A DNA stretch of 64,000 bases from Bailinhaonella thermotolerans (GCF_003594875.1 NZ_QZEY01000014.1:62001-126000), one strand, 5' to 3'; shown: positions 1 through 8,120, counted from the stretch's first letter. Numbers and translations: made by a program. The notes: generated from the sequence alone by a model not told the origin.

Positions 1-18
1 CCAGGAGGCGGTGAGCAA

Positions 19-801
19 GTGAGCGACGAGACTCCGATCCTCGAACTGCGCAAGCTCGTCATGCGCTTCGGCGGCGTGGTCGCGGTGCGCGGTGTCGATC
101 TGTCCGTACGGCGGGGCGAGATCTTCTCGATCATCGGGCCGAACGGCGCGGGCAAGACGACGGTGTTCAACGCCATCACCGGGGTGTTCAAGCCGGCCGA
201 GGGCGAGGTCCGCTTCGACGGGCAGAAGCTCAACGGCATGAAGCGCTTCCGGGTCACCAAGCTCGGCATCGCCCGCACGTTCCAGAACATCCGGCTGTTC
301 CACAACATGTCGGCGCTGGAGAACGTGATGGTGGGGGCGGACGCCCACCACCGCACGGGCGCGGTCGGCGCGACGCTGGGCCTGCCCTGGCACCGCAAGG
401 AGGAGCGGCAGGGCCGCGAGACCGCGCGGGAGCTGCTGAGCTTCGTCGGGATCGGCGGCAGCTCGGAGGAGACGGCCAAGAACCTGCCGTACGGCGACCA
501 GCGCCGGCTGGAGATCGCGCGGGCGCTGGCGACGAATCCGAAGCTGCTCCTGCTCGACGAGCCGGCGGCGGGCATGAACCCGGCGGAGAAGCTGGCGCTG
601 CAGGGCCTGATCCGCCGCATTCGCGACCGGGGCATCACCGTGCTGCTCATCGAGCACGACATGGGGCTGGTGATGGACATCAGCGACCGGATCGCCGTGC
701 TCGACTTCGGCCAGAAGATCGCCGAAGGTCTGCCTCGTGAAGTGCAGAACAACCCGAAGGTCATCGAGGCGTACCTGGGGGCTCCCGCCGATGCTTCTTG
801 A
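19..801 (+). CDS. livG: Branched-chain amino-acid ABC transporter ATP-binding protein (LivG type)
   Basis: Cytoplasmic ATPase subunit that energises import of branched-chain amino acids or related amides. In the 260-aa product I see Walker A GPNGAGKTT (about residues 40-48), the signature variant LPYGDQ near 156, Walker B LLLLDEP near 176 and the H-loop IEHD. The PAAGMNP stretch after Walker B is typical of LivG rather than LivF. The GTG at 19 is preceded by AGGAGG at 3-8; an in-frame stop-like TGA just upstream suggests the permease genes (livH/livM) lie off the left edge. It overlaps the next ATPase by 11 bases, so the two are translationally coupled. The exact substrate cannot be read from the sequence. 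Confidence 0.93.
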   Translation: MSDETPILELRKLVMRFGGVVAVRGVDLSVRRGEIFSIIGPNGAGKTTVFNAITGVFKPAEGEVRFDGQKLNGMKRFRVTKLGIARTFQNIRLFHNMSALENVMVGADAHHRTGAVGATLGLPWHRKEERQGRETARELLSFVGIGGSSEETAKNLPYGDQRRLEIARALATNPKLLLLDEPAAGMNPAEKLALQGLIRRIRDRGITVLLIEHDMGLVMDISDRIAVLDFGQKIAEGLPREVQNNPKVIEAYLGAPADAS

Positions 802-1594
802 GATCGAGGACATCCACGTCCACTACGGAAAGATCGCGGCGCTCAAGGGCATCTCGATCGCGGTCGACGAGGGTGAGATCGTCACCCTCATCGGCGGCAA
901 CGGCGCGGGCAAGACCACGACGCTGAAGACGATCTCGGGCCTGCGCCCGCTGACCTCGGGCCGGATCACCTTCGCCGGCCAGGACATCAGCAAGATGCCC
1001 GGTCACAAGCGGGTCCTGGCCGGCATCGGCCAGGCCCCCGAGGGCCGCGGCATCTTCCCGGGCATGACCGTGCACGAGAACCTGCTGATGGGCGCGTACG
1101 CCCGCAAGGGCGAGGTCAAGGCCGAGCTGGACGAGGTGTACGACCTGTTCCCGCGCCTGGCGGAACGCCGTACCCAGGCCGGCGGCACGATGTCCGGCGG
1201 TGAGCAGCAGATGCTCGCCATCGGCCGCGCCATGATGACCAAGCCCAAGGTGCTCCTGCTCGACGAGCCGTCGATGGGCCTGGCCCCGATGCTGGTCGCC
1301 CAGATCTTCGAGATCATCCAGAAGATCAACGAGCGCGGCACCACCGTGCTGCTGGTCGAGCAGAACGCCCAGCAGGCGCTCCAGCTCGCCCACCGGGCGT
1401 ACGTCATCGAGACGGGCCGCGTGGTCAAGTCGGCCCCCGCCAGCGACCTCCTCGACGACCCCGAGGTCCGCGCCGCCTACCTCGGCGGCGACCTGGGCGT
1501 CGACGGCGACGCCCCGCAGGACGGCGAGCCCGCCGCCAAGGAAGGCCAGGTGGCCACCCCCAACGGCGACGCCTCCACCCGCGAGGGCGCCTGA
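791..1594 (+). CDS. livF: Branched-chain amino-acid ABC transporter ATP-binding protein (LivF type)
   Basis: Second ATPase of the Liv importer, partner of the upstream LivG. The 267-aa product has Walker A GGNGAGKT (residues 35-42), signature MSGGEQQ, Walker B VLLLDEPSMGLAP and the LVEQN H-loop region that is characteristic of LivF. The ATG at 791 was preferred over an upstream GTG at 737 because it gives the normal MLxxE/I start of the family and overlaps the stop of livG. The last 35 or so residues form an acidic, alanine/glycine-rich tail not found in short family members. The gene ends only 3 bases from the convergent SARP gene. Confidence 0.93.
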   Translation: MLLEIEDIHVHYGKIAALKGISIAVDEGEIVTLIGGNGAGKTTTLKTISGLRPLTSGRITFAGQDISKMPGHKRVLAGIGQAPEGRGIFPGMTVHENLLMGAYARKGEVKAELDEVYDLFPRLAERRTQAGGTMSGGEQQMLAIGRAMMTKPKVLLLDEPSMGLAPMLVAQIFEIIQKINERGTTVLLVEQNAQQALQLAHRAYVIETGRVVKSAPASDLLDDPEVRAAYLGGDLGVDGDAPQDGEPAAKEGQVATPNGDASTREGA

Positions 1595-1597
1595 CCC

Positions 1598-2422
1598 TCA
1601 ACCGGCCCGCGGGCGCCCGGACGAACGGTCCGGGCGCCCGCTGCGTTCCCCGGCCGGCAGGTCGCGGCGCAGGATCGCGTCGTGCACGCCCCGCAGCTCG
1701 GCCCCGGGCTCGACGCCGAGCTCCGCCGCCAGCGTCTCCCGCGCCCGCTGATAGCTCCGTACGGCCCCGCCGACGTCTCCCGCGAGGTAGAGCCCGCGCA
1801 TCAGCAGCGCCCAGGCGTGCTCCCGGGTGGGGTTCTCGTACAGGAAGGTCCGCAGCCGCGGGACCCACTCGGCGTGTTCGCCCAGGTGCAGCCCGGCGCG
1901 GGCGGCGTCCTCGAAGGCGGCGGCCCGCCGGTCCCGCAGCGCGTGGGCGCGGGTGGAGAGCAGGGGCCCCAGCGTGGCGTCCTGGAAGGGCTCGCCCCGC
2001 CAGTGGACGAGGGCGCGCTTCAGGAGCGGCGCGGCGGCGCGGCAGTCGCCCTCGGCGAGGGCTCTCCGGCCCTGCTCCGCGTCTCGCTCGAAGTCGCGCA
2101 TGTCCAGGGAGCAGCGCGCCGAGTCGTATTCCAGGATGAGGCCGTCCGGCACGCCCGTCAGCCGGGCGGGGGCGTCGCCGTTCTCCCCGGCCGCCACCAG
2201 CAGCGCGCGCAGGCGGGAGGCGTAGGTGCGCAGGTTGGCGTGGGCGGATTTCGGGGGGTGGCCGCCCCACAGTTCCGCGATCGCGGTACAGGTCGGGAGC
2301 CTGGTGCCGGCGTGGACCAGGAGCAGCGCGAGAAGGGTGCGGACCTTCGCGGATCCGATTCTCGTCTGCTGTCCTTCTACGCCTGCCCTCACCGGTCCGA
2401 GTATCGCGAAGGAAAGCCTCAA
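1598..2422 (-). CDS. AfsR/SARP-family transcriptional activator
   Basis: DNA-binding regulator of the Streptomyces antibiotic regulatory protein type: an N-terminal OmpR-like winged helix (about 1-95, including the LWGGHPPKSAHANLRTYASRLR segment of the recognition region) followed by a bacterial transcriptional activation domain (about 100-245, helical repeats such as RGLYLAGDVGGAVRSYQRARETLAAELGVEPG). At 274 aa it is a small SARP without an ATPase domain. The start is a TTG at 2422, chosen because AGGGGGA lies five bases upstream and the MRLSFAILGPV N-terminus is typical. It lies downstream of the Cys-rich peptide on the same strand, and the divergent MauE gene is beyond that, so these are its probable targets. 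Confidence 0.88.
   Translation of the reverse strand: MRLSFAILGPVRAGVEGQQTRIGSAKVRTLLALLLVHAGTRLPTCTAIAELWGGHPPKSAHANLRTYASRLRALLVAAGENGDAPARLTGVPDGLILEYDSARCSLDMRDFERDAEQGRRALAEGDCRAAAPLLKRALVHWRGEPFQDATLGPLLSTRAHALRDRRAAAFEDAARAGLHLGEHAEWVPRLRTFLYENPTREHAWALLMRGLYLAGDVGGAVRSYQRARETLAAELGVEPGAELRGVHDAILRRDLPAGERSGRPDRSSGRPRAG
1610..1640. terminator. Hairpin between convergent livF and SARP genes
   Basis: A perfect 13-bp inverted repeat (CGGGCGCCCGGAC / GTCCGGGCGCCCG) with a five-base loop sits just past livF and inside the last codons of the SARP gene. GC-rich hairpins without a U-tract are common actinobacterial terminators; here it could end both convergent transcripts. Function is inferred from structure and position. 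Confidence 0.6.
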
Positions 2423-2683
2423 GGATTCCCCCTACGACCATCCCGCGAGCGGTGACCCCACGTCGGGCCGCCGTTTCGCCGAGAGCGTTTACGCGCCGCC
2501 GATTTCGCTGCCGGAATGCGTGCTGATCATCTCTTCGGACGGTATCAGGTCGATTGGGGGATCACCAGATCCCGGCCCGCGGGGAGCGGCGGCCGGGCGC
2601 GGGACGGAGCGTGGACGGCGGGGGCGGCCCCGCGACAGCGCGGGGCCGCCCGGGGGCGGACATGCGCGGCCGCCCGCCTGTGG

Positions 2684-2887
2684 TCAGCAGCTCCCGCAGG
2701 TGCCCCGGCGGAAGACGGAGCAGCCGTAGGTGCAGCACATGATGGTGACGGTCCTTCCCCGGACCTCGCCGCACGGCTCGCACCTGGTCTTGTAGTAGCA
2801 GGGGTCCATCTGCTGGGCGCCGGCGGTGCTCTTGGGCACGACGATGGACAACAGGCGGTCGGCGAGGTGTCCCAGGGATTTCCTCAT
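2684..2887 (-). CDS. Small cysteine-rich peptide (67 aa), possible disulfide-rich or modified precursor
   Basis: Unrecognised small protein. It starts at ATG 2887, seven or so bases after GGAGGAGG, giving MRKSLGHLADRLLSIVVPKSTAGA followed by a short C-terminal core with eight cysteines (DPC, TRC, EPC, MCC, YGC, GTC, GSC) and a C-terminal Cys. There is no classical hydrophobic signal peptide; the first 24 residues are an amphipathic leader-like segment with a small-residue end (STAGA), so a leader/core layout is possible. There is no tryptophan, which argues against a methylamine dehydrogenase light chain (TTQ cofactor) despite the neighbouring MauE-type gene. It is followed by the SARP gene and diverges from mauE-like 3273-3824. 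Likely an oxidatively folded extracytoplasmic peptide; this role is inference. Confidence 0.7.
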   Translation of the reverse strand: MRKSLGHLADRLLSIVVPKSTAGAQQMDPCYYKTRCEPCGEVRGRTVTIMCCTYGCSVFRRGTCGSC

Positions 2888-3272
2888 CTGTCCTCCTCCG
2901 GTGGTCCGCGACCGGGGCTTTCCCGGTGGCGGGCGGCGAGGGCCCAGGGTAGGCCGGGGTAATACATCGGCGGCATATTCCGTGCACACGGGAAAGCGCC
3001 GGCCGAGTTTCGCGGGGGCACGAGGAGAAATCATTCGGCGTTCCCTTCGCGAGGGTCGCCGCGGTTCCTTCCGGGGCGGGTGGAAATGGCGTTCCGGCCT
3101 TCGCGAGGCCGCCTTTCCGCCGGGTCGCCGGGGCGGGCCGGGTGCCCGATGGGGTGGGTTCGGGGACTCTGGTGGGGAACGGGGGGAGATGTTACGTTTC
3201 GGAGCGGCAAGATCTTGGAGGTGTCACGCGGCCGCCTTGCCGGCCACGAGCTGCGGAGTGGGGGAACTCGCC
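2888..3272. promoter_or_regulatory. Divergent promoter region with repeated CCTTCGCGAGG boxes
   Basis: The 385-base gap between the divergent Cys-rich peptide and MauE genes holds two copies of CCTTCGCGAGG (3044-3054 and 3098-3108), 54 bases apart, each preceded by GGCGTTCC. The core TCGCGA is itself palindromic. Spaced repeats are how SARP proteins contact DNA, so these are candidate regulator sites, but the usual SARP heptamer was not identified. A possible -10 (TACGTT, 3193-3198) precedes the MauE gene. No gene was seen in the gap. Confidence 0.4.
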
Positions 3273-3824
3273 GTGCAGTACCTCGAACCGGCGATCCGGT
3301 GCCTGCTGGGGGTCGTGTTCCTCGTCTCGTCGGTGAGCAAGGTCAGGAACCGGGCGTCGTTCGAGGCGTTCGTGGCGTCCACGCGGCGGTTGCAGCCCTG
3401 GGGGGCGGCGCTGTCCCGGCAGGTGGCGGTGCTCGTGGTGGCGGCGGAGGCGGCGATCTGCGCGCTGCTCGCGGTGGGCGGGCGGCCGGCGGTCACGGCG
3501 GGCCTGGTGCTGGCGGCGGGCCTGCTGCTGGCGTTCACCGGCGGCATCGCCCTGGCGCTGCACCGGAAGGTGGACACCTCGTGCCGCTGCTTCGGCCGTT
3601 CGGAGACGCCGCTCGGCCCCCAGCACATCGTGCGCAACCTGCTGCTGACGGCGTTCGCCGCGGTGGGCGTGGCGGCGGCGGGCGCGACCGGACCCGTGGA
3701 GGCCGGGGGAGCCGTGGTCGCCGTGTGCGCGGGCCTGGTCGTGGGCGGCCTGGTCACCGTGATGGACGACATCGTGCAGCTCTTCCGTCCGATCCCGGTC
3801 CAGCAGGCGCGGCGGCCGCGCTAG
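3273..3824 (+). CDS. MauE/DoxX-type redox-associated membrane protein
   Basis: Polytopic inner-membrane protein of 183 aa related to MauE, which in methylamine-utilising bacteria is needed for disulfide formation in the small Cys-rich dehydrogenase subunit. I see about four hydrophobic segments, an N-terminal LVSSVSKVRNRASFEAF motif and the conserved cysteine motif CRCFG (family form CxCFG) in the third loop. The GTG at 3273 is chosen because GGGGGA is seven bases upstream; an in-frame GTG at 3258 is the alternative. No TlpA/MauD thioredoxin partner is present next to it. Its divergent neighbour is the eight-Cys peptide, the plausible client. It ends 9 bases from the convergent lipoprotein gene. 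Confidence 0.8.
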   Translation: MQYLEPAIRCLLGVVFLVSSVSKVRNRASFEAFVASTRRLQPWGAALSRQVAVLVVAAEAAICALLAVGGRPAVTAGLVLAAGLLLAFTGGIALALHRKVDTSCRCFGRSETPLGPQHIVRNLLLTAFAAVGVAAAGATGPVEAGGAVVAVCAGLVVGGLVTVMDDIVQLFRPIPVQQARRPR

Positions 3825-3833
3825 CCGTACCGG

Positions 3834-4385
3834 TCAGGGGATGGCGACGCGGGCGCCCTCCTCGTCCTTCATGTCGTAGAGGGAGGCGCCGCCGTACAGG
3901 CGCATGGCGGTGGGGCGGGTGCCGGGGGGCAGCAGGTACCACAGGTCGAACTCGGCGCGCATGTCGGAGCCGAGGGTGAAGGACTCGGGCTGGCGCCTGA
4001 TGTTCATCGCGTCGTAGTCGGGGGTGACGACGCGGCCGCCGGCGAGGAGTTCCTGGCGGCCGGTGCGGAACAGCACCGAGGAGCGGCCGTTGTTGGCGAC
4101 GGAGACGCGGACGCGGGTGTAGACGCCCTTGGGGGTGAACTCGGCGTGGCTGCCGGAGATCGAGGTGATGCCGGAGGCGATGCCGATCAGGGTGAACTCG
4201 GTCTCGCCGTCCCTGACCGGGGGGAGCTTGAGTGGCGTCTCGTCCGAGCGCACGGGGCGGGCGGGCAGTTCGTAGGTCGGGCGCGCGGCGGGGGAGGGGG
4301 CGGCGGCGGGGGGCGTCCCCGTGCAGGCCGTGAGGGCGGTCGCGGCGAGGGCGAGGGCCGGGAGTGCGCGCGCGGTGGGGGGCAC
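3834..4385 (-). CDS. Putative lipoprotein with Ig-like (DUF4352-like) domain
   Basis: Predicted membrane-anchored extracytoplasmic lipoprotein, 183 aa. The GTG at 4385 gives a short basic n-region, a hydrophobic stretch ALPALALAATA and the lipobox L-T-A-C with the acylated Cys near residue 21. After an Ala/Pro-rich linker comes a beta-rich domain (VYTRVRVSVANNGRSSVLF, then FDLWYLLPPG) that resembles the DUF4352 immunoglobulin-like fold found in many actinobacterial lipoproteins. No catalytic motif was seen. It could bind a partner at the cell surface; the function is not known. It is convergent with the MauE-type gene and has no obvious operon partner. Confidence 0.75.
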   Translation of the reverse strand: MPPTARALPALALAATALTACTGTPPAAAPSPAARPTYELPARPVRSDETPLKLPPVRDGETEFTLIGIASGITSISGSHAEFTPKGVYTRVRVSVANNGRSSVLFRTGRQELLAGGRVVTPDYDAMNIRRQPESFTLGSDMRAEFDLWYLLPPGTRPTAMRLYGGASLYDMKDEEGARVAIP

Positions 4386-4742
4386 GCGACGAAGATATCC
4401 CTTTGCCCGGCCCGGGCGGAATGATCCAGACTGAGCGTGGCCGAGTCGTTCCCGGGGCCCGGCCAGGCCGCCTGCCGAGGTGTACGGCGTGGCCGCCGAG
4501 GTGTACGGCGGGGGCGCGGGCGGGAGCCGTGCGCCGGAGGGGGCCGGGCGTTCGCGGGGGCGGGAGGGTCCGAAACGAACGGACCCGGGGCCGGCCTTTG
4601 GTGCCGTACAAGACTTCCCCGGTCTTGTGCGTTGTCTACTCGGCTGCCCCGGGCACGTGCGTGGAGTCAACGGTAGCGACCCGAGGGGGGTGGGCGCAAA
4701 GAGACGGGTGGCACAAACCGGGGAATGTGTTGACTCCGTTAT
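4386..4742. other. Intergenic spacer with two 21-bp GTACGGCG repeats and a 9-bp dyad
   Basis: No gene was found in this 357-base spacer between two minus-strand genes. It contains a two-copy direct repeat (GCCGAGGTGTACGGCG, GTACGG cores at 4482 and 4503, 21 bases apart) and an inverted repeat GGAGTCAAC (4663-4671) / GTTGACTCC (4729-4737). The stretch around 4600-4740 is less GC-rich than its surroundings and probably carries the promoter of the lipoprotein gene, but no convincing -35/-10 pair could be assigned. Confidence 0.5.
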
Positions 4743-5186
4743 TTATGCGGCGCTCGCGGGGGGACGGTCCCGGAGCATGCAGGTGAGGCGGGCGGTGCAG
4801 ACGCGACGGTCCTGCTCGTCGGTGATGACGATCTCGTAGGTGGCCAGGGTGTTGCCGGCGTGGGCCTTGGTGGCGACGCCGGTCACGTGCCCGGAGGTCG
4901 CGGACCGGTGGTGGGTGGCGTTGATCTCGATGCCCACGGCGACGCGATCGGGGCCCGCGTGCAGGGCCGCGGCGGTGGAGCCGAGGGTCTCGGCGAGCAC
5001 GCAGGACGCGCCGCCGTGGAGCAGGCCGTAGGGCTGGGTGTTCCCGGCGACGGGCATGCGCCCGACGACGCGGTCGGGGCTCGCCTCCACGAACTCGATG
5101 CCCATCCGCGCGGCCAGGTGCTCGCCGTCCGCGAACCCGTGGAGGGCCATCAGGTCCGAAAGGCTCTTGCCGTCCAAGGTGCTCAA
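4743..5186 (-). CDS. PaaI-type hotdog-fold thioesterase
   Basis: Probable acyl-CoA thioesterase of 147 aa. The central HGGASCVLAETLGS segment is the active-site region of the PaaI/4HBT hotdog family, with His-Gly-Gly positioning the substrate and the Glu/Ser on the following helix; the later INATHHRSATSGHVTG segment is also typical. A TTG at 5186 is taken as start because AAGG lies eight bases upstream; ATG 5150 (MALHGFADG) is the shorter alternative and loses nothing conserved. It diverges from polA, sharing a compact promoter whose -10 elements overlap. Substrate is unknown; context gives no hint. Confidence 0.85.
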   Translation of the reverse strand: MSTLDGKSLSDLMALHGFADGEHLAARMGIEFVEASPDRVVGRMPVAGNTQPYGLLHGGASCVLAETLGSTAAALHAGPDRVAVGIEINATHHRSATSGHVTGVATKAHAGNTLATYEIVITDEQDRRVCTARLTCMLRDRPPASAA

Positions 5187-5227
5187 ATCTCCGCCCTTCC
5201 TCAACAGCGCGTTTCTGTCGTAGGCAG

Positions 5228-5237
5228 AGCCTAGGAT
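5228..5237. promoter_or_regulatory. Overlapping divergent -10 elements for polA (leaderless) and the thioesterase
   Basis: The sequence AGCCTAGGAT holds TAGGAT on the plus strand (5232-5237) and TAGGCT on the minus strand (5233-5228), sharing a CTAG core. The plus-strand box ends six bases before the GTG of polA, the spacing expected for a leaderless actinobacterial mRNA. The minus-strand box lies about 40 bases before the thioesterase start. No strong -35 was seen for either. Confidence 0.5.
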
Positions 5238-5243
5238 CGACCC

Positions 5244-7946
5244 GTGGTGAAGATGGACGTGACCCCTGCCCAAGCCTCCCGTGAGCGGCTGCTCCTCCTC
5301 GACGGGCACTCGCTCGCCTACCGCGCCTACTACGCGCTGAAGGAGTCGAACCTCCGCACGACCACGGGCCAGTTGACCACCGCGGTCTACGGGTTCACGT
5401 CGATGCTCATCAACGTGCTGCGCGACGAGCAGCCGACCCACGTGGCGGTGGCGTTCGACCGGTCGGAGCCGACGTTCCGGCACGAGACCTACACCGAGTA
5501 CAAGGCGAACCGCAGCGAGACGCCCGACGACTTCCGCAGCCAGATGCCGCTGATCTTCGAGGTGCTCGACACGCTCGGGATCACGAAGCTGTCGCTGCCC
5601 GGGTTCGAGGCCGACGACATCATCGCCACGCTGGCCACGCGGGCCGAGGCCGAGGGCATGGAGGTCCTGATCGTCACGGGCGACCGCGACGCGCTCCAGC
5701 TCGTCACCGAGAACGTCACCGTGCTGATGAACCGCGTCGGCATCAGCAACATGACCCGTTTCACCCCCGAGGCGGTCCAGGAGAAGTACGGCCTGACGCC
5801 CGCGCAGTACCCCGACTTCGCGGCGCTGCGCGGCGACCCCAGTGACAACCTGCCGAACATCCCGGGCGTGGGCGAGAAGACCGCGACCAAGTGGATCCAG
5901 GAGTTCGGCTCGCTGTCGGCCCTGGTGGACCGGGTGGACGAGGTCAAGGGCAAGGCGGGCGAGCGCCTGCGGGAGCACCTCGGCAACGTGGTGCGCAACC
6001 GCGAGCTGACCCAGCTCCTGCGCGACGTGCCCTGCGGCGCCGACCCGCACGAGCTGCGCATGAAGCCGTGGGACCGGCCCAAGATCGAGACGCTGTTCGA
6101 CACGCTGGAGTTCCGCGGCCTGCGCGAGCGGCTCTACGAGGCGGTCTCCGCCGAGGAGCCGGAGGCCGAGGACGGCTTCGAGGTCGAGCTGACCGTGCTC
6201 GGGCCGGGCGAGGCCGGGTCCTGGCTGGCCGAGCACGCGGCGGGCGCCGGCCGGCTGGGCGTGGCCTTCCGCGGCGCGTGGGGGAGCGGCACGGGCAACC
6301 TCGACGGGATCGCCCTGTCCACGGCCGAGGGCCGGGCCGCGTTCCTCGACCCGACCGCGCTGACCCCCGAGGACGAGGCGGCGCTGGGCGGCTGGCTGGC
6401 CGACCCGGCGCGGGCCAAGGCCGTCCACGACTCCAAGGGGCCGCTGCTCGCGCTGTGGGCGCGCGGGCTGGACCTGCACGGCGTGACCTGCGACACGGCG
6501 CTGGCGGCCTACCTCATGGAGCCCGACCGGCCGAAGTACCCCCTGGACACGCTGTCGCTGACCTACCTCCGGCGCGGGCTGCGCACCGACGCGGCCGAGA
6601 ACGGCCAGCTCACGCTGGACGGGTCCGGCGAGGAGGAGGCGGCCAGGGAACTGGCGCTGCAGGCGCGGGCGGTCGTCGAGCTGGCCGGGGTGCTGGAGGA
6701 GCGGCTGGACGAGCGCGGAGAGACCGGGCTGCTGCGCGAGGTGGAGCTGCCGCTGGTGCGGGTGCTGGCCGAGATGGAGCGCACCGGGATCGCGGCCGAC
6801 CACGACTACTTCGCCGGGCTGGAGGCGCAGTTCGCGGCGGCGGTGAAGCAGGCCACCGAGGAGGCGCACCGCACGGTCGGCGAGCAGTTCAACCTGGGCT
6901 CGCCCAAGCAGCTCCAGGAGATTCTGTTCAACCGGCTCGGGCTGCCCAAGACCCGCAAGATCAAGAGTGGCTACACCACCGACGCCGACGCGCTGGCCTG
7001 GCTGGCCGGGCAGACCGAGCACGAGCTGCCGACGATCCTGCTGCGCCACCGCGACCAGGCCAAGCTGCGCACCACCGTCGAGGGGCTGATCAAGGAGATC
7101 TCCGACGACGGCCGCATCCACACCACGTTCAACCAGATCGTGGCCGCGACCGGGCGCCTGTCCTCGGAGAAGCCCAACCTCCAGAACATCCCGATCCGCA
7201 CGGCCGAGGGCCGCCGCATCCGGCAGGGCTTCGTCGTCGGCGAGGGCTACGAGACGCTGCTCACGGCCGACTACAGCCAGATCGAGCTGCGCATCATGGC
7301 CCACCTGTCCGGAGACGAGTCGCTGATCGAGTCGTTCGCCTCCGGCCACGACTTCCATCAGACGATCGCCGCGCGCGTGTTCGACCTGCCGCCCGAGCAG
7401 ATCGACGGGGAGCTGCGCAGCCGCATCAAGGCGATGAACTACGGCCTGGCGTACGGCCTGTCGGAGTTCGGCCTGTCGCAGCAGCTCGGCATCTCCCCCG
7501 GTGAGGCGCGCGGCCTCATGGAGGAGTACTTCCAGGAGTTCGGCGAGGTCAAGAACTACCTGGAGGGCGTGGTCGCCCAGGCCACCCGCGACGGCTACAC
7601 CGAGACCATGCTCGGCCGCCGCCGCTACCTGCCCGACCTGACCAGCGACAACCGGCAGCGCCGCCAGATGGCCGAGCGCATGGCTCTCAACGCCCCCATC
7701 CAGGGCTCGGCCGCCGACATCATCAAGGTCGCCATGCTCGACGTGGCCACGGCCATGGCCGGGGCGGGGCTGCGCTCGCGCATGCTCCTCCAGGTCCACG
7801 ACGAGCTCGTCTTCGAGGTCGCCCCCGGTGAGCTGGACGCCCTGCGCGACCTCGTCGTCGACCGCATGAGCCAGGCCTACACCCTGCGCGTCCCCCTGGA
7901 GGTCTCCGTCGGCGTGGGCCGCACCTGGGAGGACGCGGGCCACTAG
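5244..7946 (+). CDS. polA: DNA polymerase I
   Basis: Family A polymerase used in repair and Okazaki-fragment processing, 900 aa. Domain order: 5'-3' exonuclease (about 1-300, LLLLDGHSLAYRAYYAL, DRSEPTFRH, GDRDALQLV, LRGDPSDNLPNIPGVGEKTA), a degenerate 3'-5' exonuclease-like domain (about 305-500) lacking the first DxE metal site (LGVAFRGAWG), and the polymerase domain. Motif A TADYSQIELR carries catalytic Asp676 and motif C QVHDELVFEV Asp853/Glu854. Loss of proofreading residues is normal in actinobacterial PolA. The GTG at 5244 is supported by the leaderless -10 six bases upstream. A palindromic terminator follows at 8025. Confidence 0.97.
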   Translation: MVKMDVTPAQASRERLLLLDGHSLAYRAYYALKESNLRTTTGQLTTAVYGFTSMLINVLRDEQPTHVAVAFDRSEPTFRHETYTEYKANRSETPDDFRSQMPLIFEVLDTLGITKLSLPGFEADDIIATLATRAEAEGMEVLIVTGDRDALQLVTENVTVLMNRVGISNMTRFTPEAVQEKYGLTPAQYPDFAALRGDPSDNLPNIPGVGEKTATKWIQEFGSLSALVDRVDEVKGKAGERLREHLGNVVRNRELTQLLRDVPCGADPHELRMKPWDRPKIETLFDTLEFRGLRERLYEAVSAEEPEAEDGFEVELTVLGPGEAGSWLAEHAAGAGRLGVAFRGAWGSGTGNLDGIALSTAEGRAAFLDPTALTPEDEAALGGWLADPARAKAVHDSKGPLLALWARGLDLHGVTCDTALAAYLMEPDRPKYPLDTLSLTYLRRGLRTDAAENGQLTLDGSGEEEAARELALQARAVVELAGVLEERLDERGETGLLREVELPLVRVLAEMERTGIAADHDYFAGLEAQFAAAVKQATEEAHRTVGEQFNLGSPKQLQEILFNRLGLPKTRKIKSGYTTDADALAWLAGQTEHELPTILLRHRDQAKLRTTVEGLIKEISDDGRIHTTFNQIVAATGRLSSEKPNLQNIPIRTAEGRRIRQGFVVGEGYETLLTADYSQIELRIMAHLSGDESLIESFASGHDFHQTIAARVFDLPPEQIDGELRSRIKAMNYGLAYGLSEFGLSQQLGISPGEARGLMEEYFQEFGEVKNYLEGVVAQATRDGYTETMLGRRRYLPDLTSDNRQRRQMAERMALNAPIQGSAADIIKVAMLDVATAMAGAGLRSRMLLQVHDELVFEVAPGELDALRDLVVDRMSQAYTLRVPLEVSVGVGRTWEDAGH

Positions 7947-8024
7947 CCCGCGCCCCCATCGGCGTACGGCCCGCGCCCGGCCTCGCCGGCCGGGCCGGGA
8001 TCTCGTGACGCCGCGCCGATCCCG

Positions 8025-8054
8025 CCCGTGGTCCGGGCGCGCCCGGACCACGGG
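8025..8054. terminator. Perfect 30-bp palindrome between convergent polA and M4 peptidase genes
   Basis: CCCGTGGTCCGGGCG is followed directly by its exact reverse complement, a 15-bp-arm palindrome with no loop in the DNA (the RNA hairpin would open a few central pairs). It lies midway between the ends of two convergent genes, the expected place for a bidirectional terminator. No U-tract follows. Confidence 0.65.
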
Positions 8055-8120
8055 ATCGCGCATCGCGGATTCACGGGGTCGCGGGATCACGGATCGGGAT
8101 CACGTGGGGGCCGGGGCGGG

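Noticed and set aside
2684-2887. Methylamine dehydrogenase light chain (MauA) next to the MauE-type gene
   Set aside because: The peptide lacks any Trp for the TTQ cofactor, is much shorter and has no mauB, mauD or mauG genes around it.
4663-4740. TTGACT at 4730 as a plus-strand -35, and the GGAGTCAAC/GTTGACTCC dyad as an operator
   Set aside because: No plus-strand gene follows (a minus-strand gene ends at 4743) and no matching -10 exists for either strand; the dyad loop is 57 bases.
5187-8090. Long minus-strand open frame opposite polA, continuous with the thioesterase frame (in all about 1115 codons)
   Set aside because: It is the antisense shadow of polA: Leu/Arg/Val-rich, no domains. 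Only its last 147 codons, outside polA, are a real gene (the thioesterase).
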